Below are positions 16,413 to 24,217 of a stretch of DNA of 54,593 nt, in pieces. The position numbers and the translations under genes are program-made. The notes under the pieces are model-generated. The model did not search any database. It saw only the letters and a list, made by a program, of their open reading frames with translations, and was not told the origin of the DNA. The stretch lies in contig JAENWT010000018.1 of assembly GCA_016650125.1 (NCBI GenBank), positions 1 through 54,593 on the forward strand, written 5' to 3'. Numbering within the stretch: position 1 is the first letter of the stretch; every line of letters begins with the position of its first letter. Source of the DNA: Thermoleophilia bacterium. Its GTDB lineage: Bacteria > Actinomycetota > Thermoleophilia > Solirubrobacterales > 70-9.

Positions 16413-17402
16413 CTACTCCGACTTCAGTTTTTCGACGTCGGCCGTCAGCTCTTCGACGCTGAACGGGCCTTCGATTCGCTGCTTGACCTTCCCGTCGGAG
16501 CCGATCAGGAACATCCACGGCTCCGTCTGCAGTCCATATGGCCGGAGCTGGGGCCGCAGCCCCTTGTTCGGGTCGTTGTCGTTGTAGATCTCCATGTGGA
16601 TGAAATCGACGCCGTCGCCGGCCTCAGACTTGACCTGTTCGGCGACGTCGACGACCGGGCCACAGACCCTGGTCTGGCAGAGCGCCGGCGTGGCGAACTG
16701 GAGCGCCACCGGCTGCTTGCCGACGACGTCCTTGAAATCGGTCTCGTGCATGTCGTCGGGCGGCTGACGGGTGTCGATCTTCGCGAGGTCACCGCCGACG
16801 CTTGCCGCGGTCGGCGTGCTGACCACGGGTGCTTTGTCACCTACGCCCGCGATCTCCGGGAACTGGCCGACGGCGGGACTCTGGGTCAAACGGGTCGCTT
16901 CGAAGCCGTCTTCACCCTTGATCACCGCCATCGCCAGCCAGGGGCCTGACCGGTTGAACTTGATGTCGTCGACCAGGTAGAAGGTCGTGGCCTCGCCGGC
17001 TCCGGCGCTGCCCTTTGCCCGATAGGCGGGCTTCGTCTCCAGCGACTCGACCTTGGCCGGCAGGGGCCCTTCGACCTCTGACTGCGGGCTCTTGGCGAAG
17101 TACAGGGCCACGTCGGCGTCATCGATCTGCTTGCCGCCGACGTCGAATACGCCGAAGGGATAGCGGTTTGTGCCGAGCTCGAAGACCGAGGCGGCAGGGG
17201 CGGCGACCAGCTCGGAGGGCTTCTGTGCGTTCAGGACCTCTTCGATCGTCTTGCCCTGGGCTGACGGGAAGTCCGAAGCCGAAGGTGCCGAGCGGGCGGT
17301 CTCGTCTCCATCGTTTCCGCCACCACAGGCGGAGAGGCCGAGGGCCAGAAGGCCGGCGACGGCAATTACGAGCAGTGGAAGCTTTCGCGAAAAGTTTTTC
17401 AT
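16413..17402 (-). CDS. Lipoprotein with thioredoxin-like domain, CxxxxC motif
   Basis: 329 residues. Signal peptide with lipobox LSAC (lipidated Cys26) and a GGGNDGDE spacer. The middle part is unassigned. From about residue 230 (QPVALQFATPALCQTRVCGP ... VDFIHMEIYND ... PWMFLIGSDGKVKQRIEG) it looks like a thioredoxin-fold domain, but the two Cys (242, 247) are spaced CxxxxC, not the CxxC of thioredoxins or CxxxC of SCO proteins. It is likely an extracytoplasmic redox or metal-handling protein near the copper-protein operon; function unproven. A TAGCCT element lies nine bases before ATG 17402. Confidence 0.72.
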   Translation of the reverse strand: MKNFSRKLPLLVIAVAGLLALGLSACGGGNDGDETARSAPSASDFPSAQGKTIEEVLNAQKPSELVAAPAASVFELGTNRYPFGVFDVGGKQIDDADVALYFAKSPQSEVEGPLPAKVESLETKPAYRAKGSAGAGEATTFYLVDDIKFNRSGPWLAMAVIKGEDGFEATRLTQSPAVGQFPEIAGVGDKAPVVSTPTAASVGGDLAKIDTRQPPDDMHETDFKDVVGKQPVALQFATPALCQTRVCGPVVDVAEQVKSEAGDGVDFIHMEIYNDNDPNKGLRPQLRPYGLQTEPWMFLIGSDGKVKQRIEGPFSVEELTADVEKLKSE

Positions 17403-17460
17403 CGGACCGTGAGGCTACCGAAGCACGACCTCGTGCCACCCGACCCGCGACGAAACGCGT

Positions 17461-19368
17461 CTATCCGGGACCCAACCTTGCCGCGACGCCCTTGATCACC
17501 GACCTTGGGGCGGCTACGTACCACCGCGATGAATCGAAATCGTCGATCCTGAGCGTCCGGCCACCGTTGATGCGCCCGAGCCGGGCCGGCCGACTGCCGG
17601 GCGTGACCTCAGCCACAACCAGATCTTTTCGGTGTTTCAGCCAGGTCGGCAGCTTCCACTTCACCTTGACCCCCGTTCGCGAGGTGAACCGGTAAGGCTC
17701 GTTGCCAACAATCTGGTAATCGAGGTTCGAAACAGTCAGGAAAGCGAGGCGCGGACTGACCACCGTGCCGAGATCGATCCGGGAGGCACCGCTGGTGGCG
17801 GCGCCCGGCCAAGCTACCGAGTTGCGCAGGTCAGGCGCCAGCGCCGCGAGGGTACGACTCTCAGCACTCATCTCCGGCCAGAGCGGACGCTCGAGGTTCT
17901 CCCCGTCCCATGAAAACCAGAGCAGGCCGGTTGCGCCATTGCCGACCGCGAGGCTCGTGTAGACGCGGGTCTCTTCGGCGCTCGGCACCCGAGCCTGACC
18001 GTACGCGAGCGCCTGATTCCAGAACCAGAAAGGCGACGGTGAGACCGCGGCCCGATTTGACTGGGCGAATGCCAGGGCCGACTCGAGCGCCAACGGGGCA
18101 CGGTCGAGGATGTAGTGGTCCCAGCCGTTGACGTCACCGATCGCCCCGTACTCGGATGCCGCGTTCGGACTCCACTCGTTGGTGAAAGCTGGACGGGTGC
18201 TGTCAGCCCGCTCGACCCGGTCGGCCAGACCAGCGATGTAGTTCGAACTGCGATACCGCCAGATTGGCTCGGGGAACGGGATGTCGGGTTCGTCAAAGGG
18301 GATCCAGGTGGTGATCGCGGGGTCCGCGGCGAGCCGGGGTATTGCCTCGACCAGTTCGTCGGTCCGTTCTTCGCGCGTGACGTCGCCCCCGGGGATCCGG
18401 GGGCCGACCGCCACCTCGAACCCGCCCTGGTGCGCCGCCCGAAGCAGGGTTTCGAAATCGAAGGTCTGATCGTAGGCGAAGAGCGTGTCGACACCACTCT
18501 GGCGAAGCCGCTCGGCATCCTCGCCCTCTGGCAGATCCGACAAACCGAAACCAACACCCATACCGATCTGAAAGCGGCTGCCGAAAGCCCGCAGGCTGGT
18601 GGACGTAACCAACCGCCGTTTACCGGACTTGAAACGCATCCGGAGATTGATCCGGGCACCGGGCTTGACTTTCGCCAGAGGTGCGGTAACGAGGATTCGT
18701 CCGCCGGGCCTTCGGCCACCATGCTGGCGGGCCTTCAGCGGCCGACCGTTAAGCCTCAAACTGGCGAATGAGAACTTCCGGAAAATCCTTCGGTTCGGCT
18801 GAGCGAAGACCCATATCCGCTTCAGGTTCGGAGCGAAACGAATCCCGTTGATCCGAAGACCGGGAACCGACAGATTGGCTTTCACCCGGGCCGAACCACC
18901 GTTCGAATCAACTTCGAAGCTGACCGGGCTTCCAGCCTTGAACCGCGGACCGTTCACGTAGATCGCACCCGCCCCGCCCGCCGGAATGGTTTGCGGGGAG
19001 ATCCGGAACCAGCGAACGTCGCCGCGGTCGCAAAAAGCGGGGTCACCGTCAGGGCGGTCGGTGAGCTCAGTGAGGTCGGTGCCGTTCAGCTTGACCGCAT
19101 TCACATCAAGCGGGGTAGTTCCAGGGTTACGCAGCTGAATCTGAACTGTTCCACCTGCCGCCTGCGGCGCGTAACAGCGGTCAGCGAGTGGCTCGACGAA
19201 TTCGTTGCCCGAATCGGCGATGCCATGGTTGCCGAAGTCCATGAACGTGCCCTGGACCTGAGTCGAAGGCCGGAGTGATACATCGTCAATCGTGAGCCGG
19301 GCCTCAGCCGAGCCCGTCAGGAGGACCAGCGAAGCGGCAACAAAAAGGAGTGGACGAATCAGTTTCAT
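17461..19368 (-). CDS. Secreted glycosidase-like TIM-barrel protein
   Basis: 635 residues with a signal peptide (MKLIRPLLFVAASLVLLTGS). Residues about 30-230 are beta-rich (an Ig-like part with a surface-type basic stretch), followed by a (beta/alpha)8-like region: GVDTLFAYDQTFDFETLL, TTWIPFDEPDIPFPEPIWRY, NGWDHYIL, SPSPFWFWNQ and GATGLLWFSWDG. The DEPD motif at a strand end fits a catalytic acid of a retaining glycoside hydrolase. I cannot assign a GH family or substrate. ATG 19368 starts the signal peptide; TAGGGT lies eight bases upstream. Confidence 0.65.
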   Translation of the reverse strand: MKLIRPLLFVAASLVLLTGSAEARLTIDDVSLRPSTQVQGTFMDFGNHGIADSGNEFVEPLADRCYAPQAAGGTVQIQLRNPGTTPLDVNAVKLNGTDLTELTDRPDGDPAFCDRGDVRWFRISPQTIPAGGAGAIYVNGPRFKAGSPVSFEVDSNGGSARVKANLSVPGLRINGIRFAPNLKRIWVFAQPNRRIFRKFSFASLRLNGRPLKARQHGGRRPGGRILVTAPLAKVKPGARINLRMRFKSGKRRLVTSTSLRAFGSRFQIGMGVGFGLSDLPEGEDAERLRQSGVDTLFAYDQTFDFETLLRAAHQGGFEVAVGPRIPGGDVTREERTDELVEAIPRLAADPAITTWIPFDEPDIPFPEPIWRYRSSNYIAGLADRVERADSTRPAFTNEWSPNAASEYGAIGDVNGWDHYILDRAPLALESALAFAQSNRAAVSPSPFWFWNQALAYGQARVPSAEETRVYTSLAVGNGATGLLWFSWDGENLERPLWPEMSAESRTLAALAPDLRNSVAWPGAATSGASRIDLGTVVSPRLAFLTVSNLDYQIVGNEPYRFTSRTGVKVKWKLPTWLKHRKDLVVAEVTPGSRPARLGRINGGRTLRIDDFDSSRWYVAAPRSVIKGVAARLGPG

Positions 19369-19431
19369 GAAGCCGCACCCTAACAACAGTCTGCGGCCTC
19401 TGGGGATTCCACTGTTCACCCCCGAAAGAGC

Positions 19432-19458
19432 GCGGCCCGGGAGCTGATCCCGGGCCGC
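19432..19458 (-). terminator. Hairpin downstream of superoxide dismutase
   Basis: Perfect 11-bp stem GCGGCCCGGGA (19432-19442) / TCCCGGGCCGC (19448-19458), loop of five bases, followed on the minus strand by CTCTTTC, a weak T-tract. It sits just after the sod gene. Confidence 0.65.
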
Positions 19459-19479
19459 ACGAACCTCAAAAACATGGGC

Positions 19480-20082
19480 TCAGGCAGCGACGTAGCGCTC
19501 CGCCACGTAGTCCCAGTTGACGACATTGAAGAAGGCCTCGAGGTAATCCGGGCGCTTGTTCTGGTACTTGAGGTAGTAGGCGTGCTCCCAGACGTCGGCA
19601 CCGAGAAGCGGGGTCAGGCCGTCAGCGAGCGGCGTGTCCTGGTTCGGGGTGGAGACGATCGAAACGAGAGCACCGTCGGTGACGAGCCAGACCCAGCCGG
19701 AACCGAACTGTCCAACGCCGCCGGCCTTGAACTGCTCCTTGAACTCGTCGAACGAGCCGAAGGCCGAATCGATCGCCGCGGCGAGGTCGCCGCTGGGCTC
19801 GCCGCCACCGTCGGGGCTGAGCATCTCCCAGAAGAGCGAATGGTTGTAGTGGCCGCCGGCGTTGTTGCGCACCGGTCCCTGCTTGTCGGCGGGCAGCGAG
19901 CCGAGGTCCTTGAGCACGTCTTCGACGTCCTTGTCGGCCCACTCTGTGCCCGCAAGGGCCGCGTTGGCCTTGTCGACGTAAGCCTGGTGATGCTTGTCGT
20001 GATGGACCCGCATGGTGGCCTCGTCGATGTGGGGCTCGAGGGCGGCGTAATCGTAGGGAAGATCAGGAACTTCGTAAGCCAT
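19480..20082 (-). CDS. sodA: Superoxide dismutase, Mn/Fe type
   Basis: 200 residues. It converts superoxide to O2 and H2O2. Metal ligands are visible: His27 (HHDKHHQAY), His81 ([10 protein letters not shown]), Asp163 and His167 (DVWEHAYYL). Gln148 in NQD at the position typical of manganese enzymes supports Mn over Fe. Full length, no signal peptide, therefore cytoplasmic. A clear Shine-Dalgarno AAGGAG precedes ATG 20082. Monocistronic, with a hairpin downstream. Confidence 0.96.
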   Translation of the reverse strand: MAYEVPDLPYDYAALEPHIDEATMRVHHDKHHQAYVDKANAALAGTEWADKDVEDVLKDLGSLPADKQGPVRNNAGGHYNHSLFWEMLSPDGGGEPSGDLAAAIDSAFGSFDEFKEQFKAGGVGQFGSGWVWLVTDGALVSIVSTPNQDTPLADGLTPLLGADVWEHAYYLKYQNKRPDYLEAFFNVVNWDYVAERYVAA

Positions 20083-20168
20083 TTGGCACTCCTTGGTTAT
20101 TGACTGGTTCTCTACTCCTAGCCTAACGATCCGGAGGCCTTGGCCCCTGCAGCGTTCCGGGCCGGCGA

Positions 20169-21671
20169 TCAGTTCCGGCTCCGCAGGGCGAAGCCGGAGA
20201 TCAGGGCCGAGATGCCGAGGATTCCGACACTGACCAGGATCATCGTGTGGTACCCCGACATGAACGCCTCCCGGGCCCCGGTGATCAAGGGCCCGGCCAT
20301 CGTGGTCGGCATCGTCTGACTGATGTCGATCGCGCGGCTGAGTGATTCCCGCGCGGTGTCGATCCCGACCTGGCTTACTCCCGTGATCGGTCCGGTCTCG
20401 GCGCTGTAAGCGATCGCCAGGACCGAGCCGAGCACGGCCACGCCAAAGCCACCGCCGAGTTCGTAGGCGGTTTCTTCAATCGCTGCCGCCCCGCCGGCCT
20501 CATCGGCCGGCACCGAGGAGATGATTACGTCGTTGGCCGCGACCAGGGCGACCTCGAGCGCGAACCCGATCAGCAGGAAGGACGGCCAGAGCAGCCAGTA
20601 CTGGTCCTCGACCCCCAGTGCAAGCATTGGCAGCAGGCCGATCGTGGTCGCGCCCAGGCCGAGAGTGATCGTCGCCTTGGTGCCGAGCCGCGAGAGGACC
20701 CGCGCCGCCAGCAGGCCACCGATCAGGGTCGAGATCATCAGGGGCAGCAGGCGGATCGCGGCGGCGAGAGGTTCGAGGCCGAGCACCAGCTGCAGGTACT
20801 GCGCTCCGAAGAACTCGATGCCGACCAGGCCGAACATCGAAAGGAATACGCAGCCGACCGCGACCGCGAACTCGCGCCGGGCGAAAAGCCGCACGTTGAG
20901 CAGCGGTCGCTCTTCGCGCAGCTGACCCATGACGAAGAGGTAGAGCGCCACCGCTCCGAAAAGGATCGCGACCAGGGCCTTGATGTCGAAGAAGCCATAA
21001 CGGGCGCCTTCCTTGAAGCCGAAGGCGATGCCGAGGATGCCGACTGCCGACATGACCACGGCGAGGGTGTCCCACGGCGGCGGCGATTCGGCCCGGCTCT
21101 GCGGCAGCAGTTTGATCGCGAACGGTGTGACCACCAGGAGGATCGGGATGTTGATCAGGAAGACCGAGCCCCACCACCAGTGCTCGACCAGGAAGCCACC
21201 GACCAGCGGACCGATCGCGGCACCGCCGGCACTGGTCGCGCTCCAGATGCCGACCGCGCGGACCCGTTCTTCCCGGTCGCGGAAGACGTCCCGGATGATC
21301 GACATGGTGGGCGGCATGATCATCGCGCCACCAACGCCGAGCAGGGCCCGGGAGGCGATCAGGATCTCGGTTGTCGGTGCGAAAGCCGCCGCGACCGATG
21401 CGATCCCAAAAACCAGGAAGCCGACCAGCAGGACCGACTTTCGCCCCAGCCGGTCGCCGGCGACGCCCGCCGCCAGCAGCAGCGGCGCCGCCACCAGCGG
21501 GTAGATGTCGATGATCCAAAGCAGCTGGAGGGCAGTCGGATCGAGGTCGGCCGAGATCGCCGGCGCGGCGACATGAAGAACGGTGACGTCGATGACCACG
21601 ACCAGCAGCGCCGCGCAGAGCACAGCGAGAATTGCCCAGCGGTTGGGATCTGATGCCTTGGTCTCGACCAT
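20169..21671 (-). CDS. MFS drug exporter, DHA2 (14-TM) family
   Basis: 500 residues, about 14 hydrophobic segments. Signatures: [20 protein letters not shown] in TM1, [16 protein letters not shown] (motif A), GPLVGGFL (motif C). It resembles QacA/SmvA-type exporters of cationic or lipophilic drugs using the proton gradient. It begins two bases after the stop of the TetR gene, so the pair is one operon and the exporter is probably induced when TetR releases its operator. Intact, unlike the exporter at the left edge. Confidence 0.93.
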   Translation of the reverse strand: MVETKASDPNRWAILAVLCAALLVVVIDVTVLHVAAPAISADLDPTALQLLWIIDIYPLVAAPLLLAAGVAGDRLGRKSVLLVGFLVFGIASVAAAFAPTTEILIASRALLGVGGAMIMPPTMSIIRDVFRDREERVRAVGIWSATSAGGAAIGPLVGGFLVEHWWWGSVFLINIPILLVVTPFAIKLLPQSRAESPPPWDTLAVVMSAVGILGIAFGFKEGARYGFFDIKALVAILFGAVALYLFVMGQLREERPLLNVRLFARREFAVAVGCVFLSMFGLVGIEFFGAQYLQLVLGLEPLAAAIRLLPLMISTLIGGLLAARVLSRLGTKATITLGLGATTIGLLPMLALGVEDQYWLLWPSFLLIGFALEVALVAANDVIISSVPADEAGGAAAIEETAYELGGGFGVAVLGSVLAIAYSAETGPITGVSQVGIDTARESLSRAIDISQTMPTTMAGPLITGAREAFMSGYHTMILVSVGILGISALISGFALRSRN

Positions 21672-21673
21672 GA

Positions 21674-22234
21674 TCAGTCCCCGGTCTGGGGTTTGATGCC
21701 TTCGAGCACGGCGCTCCGCACGAGTCGCGGAACGTCCTTCGCGCCGGCGAAACCGTCATCGACCAGGTACCAGGCGGTCATCACCTGGGACCCGAGTGAG
21801 TAGCCGAGCCAGCGGGGCGGCAGATCGGGCCGGAAGAATCCTTCGGCCTGGCCGCGGATGAAGAATCTCTCGAGACGCAGGTCCTGGGCCTCGATCGTCT
21901 TGCCGAGCTCGGGTACCTGCTCGAGAGTCGGCGAAGCAATCAGTAGCCAGTAGGACTGGGCCAGCGGGTAGGAGTCGTCGATCAGGCGGTCGAAGGCGGC
22001 CATGACCGGCCCGTCGTCGATCCCGGCCGCGTCGAAGATCTCGTCGCACCGTTCAAGCAGCCAGCCGTAGACCGCTTCGAGCATCTCGTCCCGACTTCCG
22101 AAGATCCGGTGGAGGGTCGCCCGGCTGATTTCCGCGGCAGCGGCAATTTCCCCGGTCGAGGCACCATGGTTGGCCGTCACCGCATTGGCGACGTTCCGGA
22201 AGATCTGTTCACGTTCGGGTTCCACTTGATACAC
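21674..22234 (-). CDS. TetR-family repressor of the adjacent MFS exporter
   Basis: 186 residues. The helix-turn-helix region is STGEIAAAAEISRATLHRIF followed by GSRDEMLEAVYGW, the TetR pattern; the C-terminal half is helical for ligand binding. It is directly upstream of the DHA2 exporter on the same transcript. GTG 22234 was used; a second in-frame GTG is at 22225. Two palindromes lie across the start and promoter, supporting autoregulation. The inducer is unknown. Confidence 0.9.
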   Translation of the reverse strand: MYQVEPEREQIFRNVANAVTANHGASTGEIAAAAEISRATLHRIFGSRDEMLEAVYGWLLERCDEIFDAAGIDDGPVMAAFDRLIDDSYPLAQSYWLLIASPTLEQVPELGKTIEAQDLRLERFFIRGQAEGFFRPDLPPRWLGYSLGSQVMTAWYLVDDGFAGAKDVPRLVRSAVLEGIKPQTGD

Positions 22235-22264
22235 AAGTGTACCGAATGAGACACTTCTGTCTCA
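22230..22264. promoter_or_regulatory. Twin palindromic operators at the TetR-MFS operon start
   Basis: TGAGACACTTCTGTCTCA (22247-22264; 7-bp arms, 4-base centre) and TACACAAGTGTA (22230-22241; 5-bp arms). The half-site AAGTGT occurs in both. Their position at the start of the TetR gene fits repressor binding. Confidence 0.6.
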
Positions 22265-22286
22265 CACGCCCTCCCCCGAAAATAAG

Positions 22287-22337
22287 CTCTCTGGCAACGG
22301 TTTCCCGTGTCATGGATAGGAAACCGTTGCCAGAGAG
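22287..22337 (-). terminator. Long hairpin terminator after the TolB-like gene
   Basis: A 19-bp perfect stem: CTCTCTGGCAACGGTTTCC (22287-22305) with its complement at 22319-22337, and a 13-base loop. Read on the minus strand it is followed by CTTATTTTC, a T-rich tail, placing it as the terminator of the gene ending at 22370. The stem is unusually long and perfect for a simple terminator. Confidence 0.75.
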
Positions 22338-22369
22338 GTGATCAGCGCGGCAATCCGGCCTGACGGCAG

Positions 22370-24154
22370 TTAGCGCAGCTTGATTGAACCGGGGACCGCG
22401 GTGCGGCGGTGACACTTCGCGGTCAGCACCTTGCCGCGGCGGGCCAGGGCCTTGCCGAACTTCAGGTAGACGCCGGCGAGCTTGGGGAACATGTCCTGCT
22501 TCTCCGCCGCGGCGGCCAGGGTTCCGAGTTGCTTCCACGAGCGGAGCACCGCCCGGGCCTTCTGGACCTCGCTCAGCGTGAAGACGGGCGGCTCGAAAGT
22601 GGTGACTGAATCAGTCGAGGTGACTGGCCGCATCTGGTCCACCAGGCGAAGGAGGACGGATGATTTGACCTTCCTGCCTCGGAACTTGCTCCTCGTGTAA
22701 ATCGCGGTCTCGACTCCGCCCGAGTAGGCGATGACCTCGATTCCCCCACCCGAGGGCTCGGTGAGCATCACCAGCGCGCCGCGCCTTTCGACCAGGCGGG
22801 TGAAGGTCGCGTCATCGAAGGCCGAGTCCGAGAGCTTCTCGCAGACGGGCCCGGAGATGACCGAGATCGGGCGCGAGCAGTTTGCGGCGTTCAAGGCGCC
22901 ACAGTCGCGGTACTCCATTTCCACTATCCGTCCGTTCTTGAAGATGTCGCTGAGGAGCGTGTTGCCGAAAAAGGAACCGAGCCAGAAGGGCGAGAGCTTG
23001 AGCGCGAGGGTGTCCGGATCCGGCGTGATCTCGCCCAGGGCCCTGGGCGCGGCATCGCCGCAGGTCCCGGGTGCGGCCGAGAGTGACCCCTCCGGTCCCC
23101 ATGCAGGCGAGCCGCTGGGCGGGGAGCCGTTGGTCAACCGGGCCAGGCACCTGCCGTCGGGGCGGATCGAGAAGATCTCGCTCGACGAGAAGCGGCGCGG
23201 ATCGCCCCGGTCGCTGGTGAATGCAATCCGGTTGCCGTTGGCGGCCCAGGAAGGTCCGTATGCGGAGCCTTGAGGAGTCCCCGGGATCAGCCTTCTCACG
23301 CCCGAGCCGTTGGCCTTCATCACGTAGAGCTGCGCGTCGTACGAGCACCTGCTTTCGTAGCATTCCTTGTCGATGTGGTCCCGCTCAGAGGCGAAAGCGA
23401 TCCGCAAGCCGTCCGGGGACCAGGCGTTGCCGCTCGCGTCCTTCATCAACAGCCTTCTCTTGCCGGTGGCCGGATCCATCAGGTACGTGTTCATCGGACT
23501 TGCGCCGAAGAAGCGGAAGTAGGTGACGAGGAGCTGGTCGCCGTTGGGCGAAGGTGCGATCTCGATCGGGATCGGCTTCAGTTCGTAGCCGTCTTCATCT
23601 TCTCCGAAGTTCAGACGGGTCGAGGTCCGGCTGATAAGTCGCATTCCGGTGCCGTCGGCCTTGATCGACCTGACTTCGCTGATGAATTTATTGCCGCCCT
23701 GCCCGAATCTGATGAAAAAGACCCGCGATGAATCGTGGGACCAGACCGGGCCGAAGACATCGCTCCTGACCGGACTCGGGTACTGCTCGCTCGGCAGGAG
23801 GGTCTTAAGGGGTCCCCCTTCCCGATCGGCGATGACGATGCTCGATGAGTCACCAGTGGGGGAATCCTCGAGGTACCGGGAAAACAGAAGCGAGGACCCG
23901 TCCGGGGAAATCGACGGCTCGCTGTCCCCGTCGTCGGACATTTCACCGAGCGGGGCATCCGCCCGGGTCAGGATCGTCCGCTCCGAGCCATCCGCCTTCA
24001 TCGAGACGATCCGCCCGCCATTCTCGAACACCATCTCGGCCTTTCCGGCCTGCGGTGGGAGCACGGCTGAGGCCGTTCCCGCGGCGAACGTTAAAAGGCC
24101 CGCTGCGGCTAGCGCAAACGTCAGATTCAAGATTCGAGTTGCTTTGTTCCCCAC
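22370..24154 (-). CDS. Secreted TolB-like beta-propeller protein
   Basis: 594 residues with a signal peptide ending about residue 30 (GTASAVLPP). WD40-like PD40 repeats follow: SISPDGSSLLFSR, VWSHDSSRVFF, IAPSPNGDQLLV, AWSPDGLRIAFAS and SWAANGNRIAFTSDR, the TolB propeller pattern. The C-terminal 200 residues are a different, partly basic domain ending KCHRRTAVPGSIKLR. GTG 24154 is better spaced from GGGAC than TTG 24160. The protein probably binds a partner outside the membrane; no Tol system genes are nearby. It ends at a strong hairpin terminator. Confidence 0.8.
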   Translation of the reverse strand: MGNKATRILNLTFALAAAGLLTFAAGTASAVLPPQAGKAEMVFENGGRIVSMKADGSERTILTRADAPLGEMSDDGDSEPSISPDGSSLLFSRYLEDSPTGDSSSIVIADREGGPLKTLLPSEQYPSPVRSDVFGPVWSHDSSRVFFIRFGQGGNKFISEVRSIKADGTGMRLISRTSTRLNFGEDEDGYELKPIPIEIAPSPNGDQLLVTYFRFFGASPMNTYLMDPATGKRRLLMKDASGNAWSPDGLRIAFASERDHIDKECYESRCSYDAQLYVMKANGSGVRRLIPGTPQGSAYGPSWAANGNRIAFTSDRGDPRRFSSSEIFSIRPDGRCLARLTNGSPPSGSPAWGPEGSLSAAPGTCGDAAPRALGEITPDPDTLALKLSPFWLGSFFGNTLLSDIFKNGRIVEMEYRDCGALNAANCSRPISVISGPVCEKLSDSAFDDATFTRLVERRGALVMLTEPSGGGIEVIAYSGGVETAIYTRSKFRGRKVKSSVLLRLVDQMRPVTSTDSVTTFEPPVFTLSEVQKARAVLRSWKQLGTLAAAAEKQDMFPKLAGVYLKFGKALARRGKVLTAKCHRRTAVPGSIKLR

Positions 24155-24217
24155 GCTCAAACGTCCCGGTTAGAACTCTCTGACCGATTCAGTCTATTCG
24201 GGCGTAGCCGGTCAGGC

